DNA from: Myxococcaceae bacterium
Lineage (GTDB): Bacteria > Myxococcota > Myxococcia > Myxococcales > Myxococcaceae
NCBI GenBank assembly: GCA_016926755.1
Contig: JAFGNZ010000055.1
Location: 1 to 34,634 of the forward strand
Length of the DNA: 34,634 nt
Direction: 5' to 3'
Position 1 is the stretch's first letter; every line of letters begins with the position of its first letter. The notes under the pieces are model-generated. The model searched no databases, had not been told where the DNA came from, and was given only the letters and a program-made list of their open reading frames with translations. This document shows positions 7,768 through 15,776 of the stretch, piece after piece. The position numbers were made by a program, and so were the translations under genes.

Positions 7768-8979
7768 ATGCCGTTCGAGCTCTTCGTCGCGCTGCGCTTC
7801 CTGCGAGAGGGACGGACCCAGACGACGCTGCTCCTGGCGGGTGCCTCGGTGGGGGTGGCCGTCATCGTGTTCCTCTCCGCGTTGATCGACGGGCTCCAGG
7901 TGAGCCTGGTGGCGCGGACGCTGGGCTCACAGCCACACATCATCGTCCGGGCACCGGATGAGGCGGCGCGGACGCTGACGGACTCGCCGGAGTCGCTGGT
8001 GCAGGTGGTGAGGCCGGCGCAGCGGCTGCGCTCCGTGGACCAGTGGCAGCAGGTGCGAGGGCTGCTGGAGCGCACGCCGGGCGTGGAGGCCGTATCTCCC
8101 GTGGTGGCGGGGCCGGGCTTCGCGTCACGAGGCGCCGCGAGCCGCGCGGTGGCCATCCGCGGGGTGGAGCCGGAGCCTTTCTCCCGGGTCATCGACGTGC
8201 CCTCGCGGCTGGTGGCGGGCACCTGGCGGCTGCGCGGCGCCGAGGCGGTGATTGGCCAGGAGCTGGCGAAGGAGCTCGGGCTGGAGCTGGGAGACAAGCT
8301 GCGGCTGTCCGCGGCGGAGGGGCGCGCGGACACCTTCCTCATCACGGGCATCTTCGATCTGGGCAACAAGGACGTGAACGAGCGCTGGGTGCTGGTGCCT
8401 GTGCGGGCGGCGCAGACGCTGCTGGATCTGACAGGCGGCGTGTCCTCGCTGGAGCTGAAGATCACCGACCTGTTCGGCGCGCAGGAGCTGGCGGCGGAGC
8501 TGGAGCGGCGCACGGGGCTGGTGGCCGAGAGCTGGATGGCGCTGAACGCGCAGCTGCTCACCGCGCTGCGTTCGCAGAGCAGCTCGCGGTACATGATCCA
8601 GTTCTTCGTCATCGTGGCGGTGGCGCTCGGCATCGCCTCGGTGCTGGTGGTGTCGGTGGTCCAGAAGTCGCGGGAGATCGGCATCCTGAAGGCGATGGGG
8701 ACGCCCACGTCCAAGGTGATGCGGGTGTTCCTCATCCAGGGGGCGGTGGTGGGCGGAGTGGGCTCGGTGGCGGGCAGCGCGCTGGGCTCGGGGCTGGCGC
8801 TCTTCTTCACGGGGCTGATGCGCAACCCCGACGGCTCGCCCTTGTTCCCCATCACCCTGGAGCCGCGGCTGTTCCTCACGGCGGCGGGCGTGGCGTTCGT
8901 CACCGGACTGGTGGCGGCGGTCGTGCCGGCGCGGCGGGCCTCCCGGCTGGATCCCGCAGTGGTGATCCGCAATGAGTGA
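7768..8979 (+). CDS. ABC transporter permease, LolC/LolE-FtsX type
   Basis: A 403-residue permease. It begins with the LolC-like start [19 protein letters not shown] and a first membrane helix (about 18-40). A large periplasmic domain follows (about 45-265), then three C-terminal helices (about 270-300, 318-350, 368-395). The cytoplasmic coupling motif [20 protein letters not shown] is characteristic of LolC/E and FtsX. It follows the adaptor by 6 bp and overlaps the ATPase by 8 bp. The combination with an adaptor argues against true lipoprotein release and for export of a lipid, peptide or small molecule. Confidence 0.92.
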   Translation: MPFELFVALRFLREGRTQTTLLLAGASVGVAVIVFLSALIDGLQVSLVARTLGSQPHIIVRAPDEAARTLTDSPESLVQVVRPAQRLRSVDQWQQVRGLLERTPGVEAVSPVVAGPGFASRGAASRAVAIRGVEPEPFSRVIDVPSRLVAGTWRLRGAEAVIGQELAKELGLELGDKLRLSAAEGRADTFLITGIFDLGNKDVNERWVLVPVRAAQTLLDLTGGVSSLELKITDLFGAQELAAELERRTGLVAESWMALNAQLLTALRSQSSSRYMIQFFVIVAVALGIASVLVVSVVQKSREIGILKAMGTPTSKVMRVFLIQGAVVGGVGSVAGSALGSGLALFFTGLMRNPDGSPLFPITLEPRLFLTAAGVAFVTGLVAAVVPARRASRLDPAVVIRNE

Positions 8980-9685
8980 GCCCGTCCTCCAGGTTCAGGC
9001 CGTCACCAAGGACTACGGGGAGGAGATCGTCACCCGGGTGCTGCACGGCATCGATCTGACGCTGCGACCGGGCGAGTTCGCGGCCCTGATGGGGCCATCG
9101 GGCTCGGGGAAGAGCACCCTCCTCAACCTGATCGGACTGCTGGACCGGCCCACGGGGGGCAAGGTGTTCATTCAAGGGCAGGACACCTCCCAGCTGGATG
9201 ACGACGGGCTGGCACGAATGCGGGCGCGGACGCTGGGCTTCATCTTCCAGTTCCACCACCTGCTGAGCGCCTTCAGCGCGCTGGAGAACGTGATCATGCC
9301 GCTGCTGGCGGACCGGGGCCGCCCCACGGCGGAGATGCGAGCGCGGGGGCTGTCGCTGCTCCAGGCCGTGGGGCTGGGCGAGCGCGCGGAGGCTCCGCCG
9401 AACAAGCTCTCCGGCGGGCAGCAGCAGCGGGTGGCCATCGCGCGGGCGCTGGTGATGTCACCAGCGCTGGTGCTCGCGGACGAGCCCACGGGGAACCTCG
9501 ATACAGGCACCGCCGCGCAGGTGTTCGAGCTGCTGCGCCGCTTCAACGTGGAGCAGGGCACCACCTTCCTCATCGTCACGCACGACCCACGGCTGGCCGC
9601 GCGCTGTGACCGCATCATCGAGATCGTCGACGGGCGCATAGAGAGGGATGAGCCCGTGACGGGAGGCCATGCCCCCGTCGGTTGA
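8972..9685 (+). CDS. ABC transporter ATPase, LolD-like
   Basis: A 237-residue ATPase with Walker [10 protein letters not shown] (41-49), Q-loop FIFQFHHLL (90-98), signature [15 protein letters not shown] (146-160), Walker [13 protein letters not shown] (166-177) and switch His in LIVTHD. The FQFHHLL sequence after the Q-loop is typical of LolD. Its start lies inside the permease reading frame, so the two are translationally coupled. It is closer in sequence to LolD than the first ATPase in this window, so the two exporters are not recent duplicates. Confidence 0.95.
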   Translation: MSEPVLQVQAVTKDYGEEIVTRVLHGIDLTLRPGEFAALMGPSGSGKSTLLNLIGLLDRPTGGKVFIQGQDTSQLDDDGLARMRARTLGFIFQFHHLLSAFSALENVIMPLLADRGRPTAEMRARGLSLLQAVGLGERAEAPPNKLSGGQQQRVAIARALVMSPALVLADEPTGNLDTGTAAQVFELLRRFNVEQGTTFLIVTHDPRLAARCDRIIEIVDGRIERDEPVTGGHAPVG

Positions 9686-9699
9686 CGTGGGCGAACGCC

Positions 9700-9870
9700 T
9701 CAGTTCATCCGCGCGTCGGGTTCGATCTCCTGGAGCTCCTCCCAGAGCGCGCGCACCGGGTCCTGGTGGCCGCGCGCGCTTCCCGCCGGGGCCACCCCGA
9801 TCCCAAACCGCGTCCGTCGCAGCTGACTCACAAAACTCCTCCGCGTGAGCTCATCCCACAGTCTCCGCAT
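9700..9870 (-). CDS. Possible small protein (56 aa), unrecognised
   Basis: A short frame beginning ATG at 9870 encodes MRRLWDELTRRSFVSQL and ends WEELQEIEPDARMN. The residue mix (amphipathic, basic start, acidic end) looks more protein-like than a random antisense frame. It sits in the only sizeable gap between the LolD-like ATPase and the binding-protein gene, opposite in direction to both. A weak AGGG lies 8-11 bases before the ATG. I recognise no family; it may be a shortened remnant or simply chance. Confidence 0.4.
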   Translation of the reverse strand: MRRLWDELTRRSFVSQLRRTRFGIGVAPAGSARGHQDPVRALWEELQEIEPDARMN

Positions 9871-9945
9871 AGCTGCGCACCCTGGTTCCTCGGCTAGACT
9901 CACGAGTTTATCAGGAGCGGATTGCTTCATCCCGGAAGGGGTCTC

Positions 9946-10935
9946 ATGAGCGCTCGTTTCAAGATCTTGATGGCGGTGGCCGTCGCGCTGGTGGTTGCAG
10001 GGGCGGCGTTGGGGCTCACGCTCATGAACCGGAGTGACACGCTGGAGGTCCAGCAGCCCCCGCCCGTGGAGGCCAGGCTCCCGTGGCTGATCGGCCTGTC
10101 CCTCCACATGACGACGGACGACTACGGCGTCTACATGAGCAAGGCCTTCCAGGAGACGCTCGATGCCGCCAAGGTCGACTACATCATCACGGATGCCCAG
10201 CACCGGGGCGAGAAGCAGAAGGAGGACATCGAACGGCACACCGCCCGGCGGGTGGATGCGCTGGTGATCGTCCCCACCGATGATCAGCTCATCACCCAGG
10301 AGACCAACAAGGCGGCGGACCTGGGCATCCCCATCGTCGCGGTCACAGCGATGCCCGGCTCGCGGGTCACCACCACCATCCTGGGCCGCGATCGCGACAA
10401 CGGCTTGGACGCCGGAAGGCTCCTGGCCCAGAAGCTCGGCGGCAAGGGGAAGGTGATGGTGCTCAATACCCCGACGGACCTCACCCGGCTGAACCTGCGC
10501 CTCGAGGGCTTCCGGGAGGCCATCCAGGGGACCGCGCTGGAGGTCGTCGCCACCAAGCGGAGCGTCAGCAAGGAAGGGTGCATGGCGGCGGTCGAGGAGG
10601 TGCTGCGCGAGCACCCGGATCTCCAGGGCATCTTCGCGCCCTTCGGCACGGCGCTCATCGGCTCCGCCTCGGCCGTCCGCGCCCGGGACCGCAAGGACAT
10701 CGTCATCACCGGAATCGACGCCGACTTCGAGGTGCTCAAGCTCATCCAGGAGGGCCGGGTGGCCGCCACGCTCGCACAGTACCCGAGCGAGCATGGACGC
10801 CTGGCCGCCCAGGCCGCCCTCCGGATCCTGCGCGGCGAGCCACCCATGCCCTCCGTCGATGCCCCGTTCCAGGTCGTCACCCAGGAGAACGCCGCGGCCA
10901 TGGCCCGAGAGCTCTGGGGCCGAGAGCTCCCCTGA
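9946..10935 (+). CDS. Periplasmic sugar-binding-type protein (RbsB/LuxP/TorT fold), membrane anchored
   Basis: A 329-residue type I periplasmic binding protein. After a hydrophobic N-terminal segment (about 5-27) with no clear cleavage or lipoprotein site, the fold reads LPWLIGLSLHMTTDDYGVYMSKAFQETLDAAKVDYIITDAQ-like. The RDRDNGLDAGRLLAQKLGGKGKV segment is typical of ribose/galactose-binding proteins, as are IFAPFGTALIGSASAV and the hinge ITGIDAD. The ATG at 9946 has GGAAGGGG six bases upstream. No permease or ATPase of a sugar importer lies nearby. Instead a sensor kinase follows 52 bp downstream, so a signalling role as ligand-binding partner is more likely than transport. Confidence 0.88.
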   Translation: MSARFKILMAVAVALVVAGAALGLTLMNRSDTLEVQQPPPVEARLPWLIGLSLHMTTDDYGVYMSKAFQETLDAAKVDYIITDAQHRGEKQKEDIERHTARRVDALVIVPTDDQLITQETNKAADLGIPIVAVTAMPGSRVTTTILGRDRDNGLDAGRLLAQKLGGKGKVMVLNTPTDLTRLNLRLEGFREAIQGTALEVVATKRSVSKEGCMAAVEEVLREHPDLQGIFAPFGTALIGSASAVRARDRKDIVITGIDADFEVLKLIQEGRVAATLAQYPSEHGRLAAQAALRILRGEPPMPSVDAPFQVVTQENAAAMARELWGRELP

Positions 10936-10987
10936 AGCGCCCAGGCTCCCACAGGGTGGTGGAGCCGCCCAACGGTCGACGTGCCCC

Positions 10988-12505
10988 ATGAGGATCTCGC
11001 GGCGTGCAGCCTTCCTTCCCGCGCTCGCCCTGCTGCTGGTGCTGGGCGGAGTCACCCTCTACTCATTCCTCAGCCTCCGCCGGGCCATGGCTCGGTTGGA
11101 CCTGATCGTGCAGGAGGTGCTGCTGGCCAACGAGGCGAGCGACGAGACGGAGCGGCTGCTCCGGTACGTCGCCGACGCCATCGTGGCGCGGGATGACGCG
11201 AGCCAGGCCCAGGTCGCCCGGACGCTGTCGTCCATCCAGGAGCGGCTCGAGACCTTCGGCACGGGCGCGCAGGCGCCGGCGACGCACCGCCGTCTGGAGT
11301 CGCTCCGGCGGATGAAGCTCACCTGCGGCCAGTACAGCCAGCGCATCTTCCAGCTCTCCAAGGAAGGCCACATCCCCGAAGCCGTCGCCGCGAAGGGCGA
11401 GCTGGAGCGGATCCTCCGGTTCATGAAGGAGGACATCAACAGCCTGGTTGCGGGCGAGCTGCTTCACTTTCGCGGCATGAGCGCCGAACTCAGCCAGCAG
11501 GCGGCACGGATGGCGGTGCTGATCGTCGCGGCCACCGGCGCCATCCTGCTGGCGAGCTTCCTCCTGCTGGGCTTTGCCTTCAGGGACGAGCTGCGCAAGC
11601 GTGAGGAGCTCAACGCCGAGCTGGAGGAGCGGGTCCGCGCCCGGAGCCGCGAGCTGGAGGCGACGCAGCGTCAGCTCGTGGAGGCCGCCCACCTCGCGGG
11701 CCGGGCCGAGGTCGCCGTCAGCGTGTTGCACAACGTGGGCAATGTGCTCAACAGCCTGAACATCAATGCCACCCTGACGGCGGAGGCCCTCAGAGAGCTC
11801 CCCCTCCAGAAGCTCACCCGCACCTGCGAGCTCATCGCCCGGCATCGCGAGGAGCCGGGGTGGCTGCGGGAGGATCCGCGCGGCAAGCTGGTGCCCGCGT
11901 TCCTCGAGCAGCTCGGCCAGGAGCTGGAGAAGGAGCGCAACCGGCTCGTCGCCCAGCAGCGCGAGATGCTCGAGCATGTCGAGCACATCAAGCAGGTCGT
12001 CGCCCTGCAGAACACCTACGCCGGCAGGATGCGGCTGTTGGAGCAGGTCTCCCTCACCGAGCTCATCGAGCTGGCGCTGCGGATCAACCATGGAGACCTG
12101 ACTCGGCACGCCGTGGAGGTGGTGAGGCGCTTCGAGAAGCTGCCGGAGCTGCAGGTGGAGAAGCACAAGGTGCTGCAGATCCTGGTGAACCTCATCTCCA
12201 ACGCCCAGCGGGCACTGGTGGAGGGGCGCGAGGCGGGGCGGCAACTCATCGTGCGCCTGGGCTGGGGCGAGCCGGGCCGCTGGCGCGTCGAGGTGGAGGA
12301 CAACGGGATAGGCATCGCGCCCGAGCACCTCGAGAAGCTCTTCCACTTCGGGTTCACGACGCGCAAGGCCGGCCATGGCATCGGGCTGCATTCGTGCGTC
12401 CTGGCCGCGCAGGAGATGGGGGGCACGCTGGTCGCTCGCTCCAGGGGCCTCGGGCAGGGGGCCAGCTTCATGCTGGAGGTGCCGCTGGAGCGCGCCTCTC
12501 GCTGA
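10988..12505 (+). CDS. Membrane sensor histidine kinase
   Basis: A 505-residue hybrid-free sensor kinase. It has membrane helices at about 8-29 and 175-197, and between them a roughly 145-residue helical periplasmic domain. A coiled coil follows (200-235). The phosphoacceptor is probably His248 in AVSVLHNVGNVLNSLNIN, the variant H-box typical of HNVGN-type kinases. The ATP-binding domain has N-box NLISNAQRAL (401-410), DNGIG (438-442), the F-box FHFGFTTRK (452-460) and GHGIGLH (462-468). No receiver domain or response-regulator gene is adjacent. It lies in an operon with the binding protein, as in LuxP-LuxQ or TorT-TorS; the partnership is inferred. Confidence 0.92.
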   Translation: MRISRRAAFLPALALLLVLGGVTLYSFLSLRRAMARLDLIVQEVLLANEASDETERLLRYVADAIVARDDASQAQVARTLSSIQERLETFGTGAQAPATHRRLESLRRMKLTCGQYSQRIFQLSKEGHIPEAVAAKGELERILRFMKEDINSLVAGELLHFRGMSAELSQQAARMAVLIVAATGAILLASFLLLGFAFRDELRKREELNAELEERVRARSRELEATQRQLVEAAHLAGRAEVAVSVLHNVGNVLNSLNINATLTAEALRELPLQKLTRTCELIARHREEPGWLREDPRGKLVPAFLEQLGQELEKERNRLVAQQREMLEHVEHIKQVVALQNTYAGRMRLLEQVSLTELIELALRINHGDLTRHAVEVVRRFEKLPELQVEKHKVLQILVNLISNAQRALVEGREAGRQLIVRLGWGEPGRWRVEVEDNGIGIAPEHLEKLFHFGFTTRKAGHGIGLHSCVLAAQEMGGTLVARSRGLGQGASFMLEVPLERASR

Positions 12506-12526
12506 CGCCCAGGCGAAGGAGCAGTG

Positions 12527-12545
12527 CCGGCCAGCAGCAGGCCGG
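12527..12545. terminator. Hairpin between convergent genes
   Basis: CCGGCC pairs with GGCCGG across a 7-base loop (AGCAGCA). It lies in the 48-bp gap between the kinase stop and the end of the converging DUF3422 gene, where it could stop transcription from either side. There is no T-tract, so intrinsic termination is uncertain. Confidence 0.4.
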
Positions 12546-12553
12546 ACAGCGCT

Positions 12554-13888
12554 TCAAGCTTCATGGCTCTTGTCCCCCACGATCGTGCGGTGCAGCTTGC
12601 GCAGCGACCGCCAGACGGCGAAACCGACCAGCGGCACGGCCAGCGCGGCCGTCGTCTCGCCGCTGAGCGGCCAGCCCAGCCCGTGCGCCCCCTTGGCCAG
12701 GTAGCTCACCAGGCCGACGATGTAGTAGGTAATGGCCGCCACCGACAAACCCTCCACCGTGGACTGCAGCTTGAGCTGCAGGTCCTGCCGCTGGTTCATG
12801 GTGGCCAGCAGGGCCTGGCTGCTTTGCTGCTGCTCGATCTCGACGCGCGTGCGCAGCAGGTTGCTGATGCGCGAGACGCGCTGCGACAGTGCATCCTGCC
12901 GGCGCGTCACCCACTCGCAGGTGCTGCGCGCCGGCGTCAGCCGCCGGTCCATGAACTCGCGGATGGTCTGCATGCCGACCAGCCGGCTCTCGGCAATGTC
13001 ATCGATGCGCTTGTCGACCAGCTCGAAATAGGCCGCGCTGGCCGAAAAGCGCGAATGGGTGGCGGCGTACTGGCTCTCCACCTCACCGGCCAGCCTGGTC
13101 AGGCGGTCGAGCAGGCGCGGCTCGTCGTTGCGCGTGGCGGTGCGGATGGCCCCGGCCAGCTCGGCCAGCTCGCGCTCGGCCGTGCCCAGCACGCCGGAGG
13201 CCTCGCGCGCGGCCGGCAGGCCCAGCAACGCGGCCATGCGGTAGGTCTCGATCTCCAACAGGCGCTGCACCAGCCGGCCCAGGCGGCGCGGCGTCATGTG
13301 AGCCCCGGCATCGGCTGTGCTGCCCAGCGGATCGACGAACAGCAGGATGCGCGAAAACCCATCGGCATGGATGGCGAAGTCCGTGTAGACCTCGCCGGCG
13401 CCGCCCGCCACGCTGGAGGCGACCAGCGAGTCCTCGTGCAGCACATGCCGTATCAGGCCGCGAGCCCCCTCCTGCTTGGGCAGCGCCCACAGGTGCAGGC
13501 TGGCCAGGCACTGGCCCGGCAGGGCGGCCAACCAGTCCTGCGGCACCACCTCGATGGCGGGCTCGGGCTCGCGCTCGGCATAGGTGTCGGTCGGCAGCAC
13601 GCGCAGGAAGGTCCAGGACACGAACTCGGTATGCAGTTCCCAGCGCAGGCGAAACGATCCCACCTCCATGCGGAAGTGGGTGGTCTGGGCATCCGGCAGC
13701 GGCAGGTCGTGGTCGCGCAGCAGGGCCACCACGTGGGCGCGGCTGGCCTCGCGCTGGGTCGCATCGCACAGCATGATGACGTGCGAGATCGCCAGCGGCG
13801 TGCTCATCGCCTCGGGCGGACGGGCATGGATTTCGTTGTGCAGGGCCACCCTGTGCGGGTGCTGGAAGGGGTGGTGTGTCGGTGGCAT
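12554..13888 (-). CDS. DUF3422 family membrane protein
   Basis: A 444-residue protein of unknown function. The N-terminal LHNEIHARP motif (about residues 17-25) and the overall length match DUF3422. The long middle is helical, with a region like RFSASAAYFELVDKRIDDIAE, then a coiled-coil-like stretch (RISNLLRTRVEIEQQQSSQAL). Two C-terminal membrane helices follow (about 385-402 and 410-428), ending in a basic tail. The ribosome site GAGAGGAC precedes the ATG. To my knowledge DUF3422 is common in beta- and gammaproteobacteria. Its richness in His, Met and Thr and its codon choice look different from the flanking genes, so transfer is possible. Nothing in the context suggests a role. Confidence 0.88.
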   Translation of the reverse strand: MPPTHHPFQHPHRVALHNEIHARPPEAMSTPLAISHVIMLCDATQREASRAHVVALLRDHDLPLPDAQTTHFRMEVGSFRLRWELHTEFVSWTFLRVLPTDTYAEREPEPAIEVVPQDWLAALPGQCLASLHLWALPKQEGARGLIRHVLHEDSLVASSVAGGAGEVYTDFAIHADGFSRILLFVDPLGSTADAGAHMTPRRLGRLVQRLLEIETYRMAALLGLPAAREASGVLGTAERELAELAGAIRTATRNDEPRLLDRLTRLAGEVESQYAATHSRFSASAAYFELVDKRIDDIAESRLVGMQTIREFMDRRLTPARSTCEWVTRRQDALSQRVSRISNLLRTRVEIEQQQSSQALLATMNQRQDLQLKLQSTVEGLSVAAITYYIVGLVSYLAKGAHGLGWPLSGETTAALAVPLVGFAVWRSLRKLHRTIVGDKSHEA

Positions 13889-13943
13889 GGCGTCCTCTCA
13901 TCTTCCATTGTGACGCAAGGCTGTGACAGCTCGATGGCGGCCC

Positions 13944-13967
13944 AGCCGATCGCGAAAAAAACCGGCT
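13944..13967. repeat. Short inverted repeat around an A7 tract
   Basis: AGCCG (13944-13948) pairs with CGGCT (13963-13967). The loop carries seven A residues (13955-13961), which is seven T residues on the minus strand. It lies between the DUF3422 start and the big inverted repeat, downstream of the ThDP-enzyme operon, and could help termination on the minus strand. It is also in the right place to carry the DUF3422 promoter. Confidence 0.35.
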
Positions 13968-13987
13968 CTCCTGCGGGCTTGGTGGGG

Positions 13988-14056
13988 CTCGCGCGATGGG
14001 CGGGTTGGACCCGGCCCGCATGGAGGACGATGTCGTGGGTCCATCCATCGCGCGAG
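13988..14056. repeat. Large imperfect inverted repeat after the ThDP-enzyme stop
   Basis: CTCGCGCGATGG at 13988-13999 is exactly repeated in reverse complement at 14045-14056. Inside it TGGACCC (14006-14012) pairs with GGGTCCA (14037-14043). Together they form 19 paired bases interrupted by a 6-versus-1 bulge, with a 24-base apical loop. It begins 4 bases after the stop codon of the minus-strand operon. It could be that operon's terminator or RNA-stabilising 3' structure, or a small mobile palindrome at the edge of inserted DNA. Confidence 0.6.
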
Positions 14057-14060
14057 CGCT

Positions 14061-15776
14061 TCAGCCATCCCGCTCGCAGAGGACATTGAGGAGCACGTGG
14101 CGGCTGCCCGTGCGAACCAGCGTGAGCGCCTCGCGCAGGCGATCGGGCAGCTCGGCGGGTGTCTCCGCTCGCAGGCCGATGCCGCCACACGCCTCCGCCA
14201 CCTTCTCGTAGTCGATGGGGTGGGAGAAGTCGGTGAGCGGGAAGCGCCCGGTGCGCACGCTCCAGCCCTCCGGGTGCGAGCCCCGGACGCTGCGCTTGAT
14301 GGTGCTCCAGCCCTGGTCGTTGAAGACGATGACGAGGATGGGCAGCGCCTCGGCCGCGGCGACGTAGTGCGCCGACAGCGGGGTGTTGAACAGGTAGGAG
14401 CCGTCCCCCACCGTCACCACCACCGTCCGCTCCGGCGCGGCGAGCTTCGCCCCCAGCGCCGCGCCGATGGACCACCCAAGCCCGCTGGCGAACGAGTTCT
14501 CGAACCAGCTCCCCGGCCGGCGCCGCGGCACCATCAGCGGATCCAGCGGGTACTCGTTGAAGAGGAGGACGTCGTCATCCACGAGCTGGCCGATGACGCG
14601 CGACAGGTGCGCCTTGGTGATGCGTGGCGCGGTGGCGGCCCGCTCGGCCTCGGCGCGCGCGGTGCCGAAGGTGCGCTCGTGGAGCGAGGCCAGCTCCGCC
14701 CGCGGCGCCCCGGCCTCTCCCAGCCGGTCCGCGAGCGCGCGCAGCGTGGCGGATGGATCCCCGGCGAGCGTCAGGTCCGAGGGGAAGCCCCGGAACGGCA
14801 GATCCGCGAAGAGCGGATCCACGCCCACCTGGATGACCCGCGCATCAGGAGCAGGCCGCGTCCACGCGGGGATCCACGGCACCGGGCACTCCACCGCGAG
14901 GATCAGATCCGCGCCCCCCACGTGCGGCCTCGGATCGAAGCCCAGGTGGTGCGGGTGCTCGGTGGGGAAGTTGTAGAAGTTGCGCTTGCCGTGTTCGATC
15001 ACGCCGAGCCCCGCGCGCAGCGAGAGGGCCTCGAGCGCCTCCGGGCCGCCGGGGTGCCGCCCGAGATCGGCGGTGATGACGAGCGGCCTCCGGGCCTCGC
15101 GCAACCACTGGCGCGCCGTCTCCAGCGCGGCCTCGTCCGGCCGGGAGGGCTGCGCGGGCCGCTGCCGGGGCTGGAGCGAGAGCGTCGCCGCGGGGGCCAG
15201 CTCGCACAGCGGCTCCTTGGGCAGCGTCAGGTACACCGGCCCGGCCGGATCGCTCGCCGTGATGGCCAGGGCGCGGTCCACCACCGTCTCCAGCGAGTGC
15301 GGCCCCTTGAGCTCGTAGTCCCACTTGGTGAACTCGCGGAAGCTGGCCGCCTGATCGAAGGTGTCCTGCCCCCACTGGACGAAGTTGGTGCGCACCCCTG
15401 CCCTGCCCTCCTCGTACCAGGGCGTGCGGCCCGCCATCGCCAGCATGGGGATGCGCGAGCGCCGGGCGTTGATGAGCCCCATGCCGATGTTGGCGGTGCC
15501 CACGTTGACGTGGACCATCACCGCCTGCGGCCGGCCGGACAGCAGCGTGTGGCCGTGCGCCATCGCCACCGCCGTGTTCTCGTGAGGCACTTGCACCACG
15601 CGCAGCTTGAAGGCCGGCTCGTCCGCCATGCGGGCCAGGCCCTCGATGAGGGGCGTGAAGTCCGTCCCCGAGTTGGCGAAGAGCACCTCCACGCCGCGCA
15701 GGGCCAGCAACCGCAGCAGGCGCTGAGCGGTGGTCTCCTCGGGTGCGACGGCCAGGGGGCTCACGGGCTCGCTCAT
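14061..15776 (-). CDS. Thiamine diphosphate-dependent enzyme, acetolactate-synthase-like
   Basis: A 571-residue ThDP enzyme with the usual three domains. The N-terminal pyrimidine-binding domain holds the activating glutamate in VPHENTAVAMAHGH (about residue 65). The middle domain is VYLTLPKEPLCEL onwards. The C-terminal diphosphate domain has the metal motif GDGSYLFNTP ending in ND. It should decarboxylate a 2-oxo acid or join two carbonyl compounds. Glyoxylate carboligase normally lacks that glutamate, so this is not a canonical one. The ATG overlaps the stop of the ring-opening amidohydrolase (ATGA), so it is the third gene of the operon. It may process a keto-acid released by the first two enzymes; the substrate is unknown. 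Confidence 0.88.
   Translation of the reverse strand: MSEPVSPLAVAPEETTAQRLLRLLALRGVEVLFANSGTDFTPLIEGLARMADEPAFKLRVVQVPHENTAVAMAHGHTLLSGRPQAVMVHVNVGTANIGMGLINARRSRIPMLAMAGRTPWYEEGRAGVRTNFVQWGQDTFDQAASFREFTKWDYELKGPHSLETVVDRALAITASDPAGPVYLTLPKEPLCELAPAATLSLQPRQRPAQPSRPDEAALETARQWLREARRPLVITADLGRHPGGPEALEALSLRAGLGVIEHGKRNFYNFPTEHPHHLGFDPRPHVGGADLILAVECPVPWIPAWTRPAPDARVIQVGVDPLFADLPFRGFPSDLTLAGDPSATLRALADRLGEAGAPRAELASLHERTFGTARAEAERAATAPRITKAHLSRVIGQLVDDDVLLFNEYPLDPLMVPRRRPGSWFENSFASGLGWSIGAALGAKLAAPERTVVVTVGDGSYLFNTPLSAHYVAAAEALPILVIVFNDQGWSTIKRSVRGSHPEGWSVRTGRFPLTDFSHPIDYEKVAEACGGIGLRAETPAELPDRLREALTLVRTGSRHVLLNVLCERDG

Noticed and set aside
10284-11055. Minus-strand frames opposite the binding-protein and kinase genes
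   Set aside because: They lie opposite complete, motif-containing plus-strand genes. Only the short end at 9700-9870 is kept as a weak candidate.
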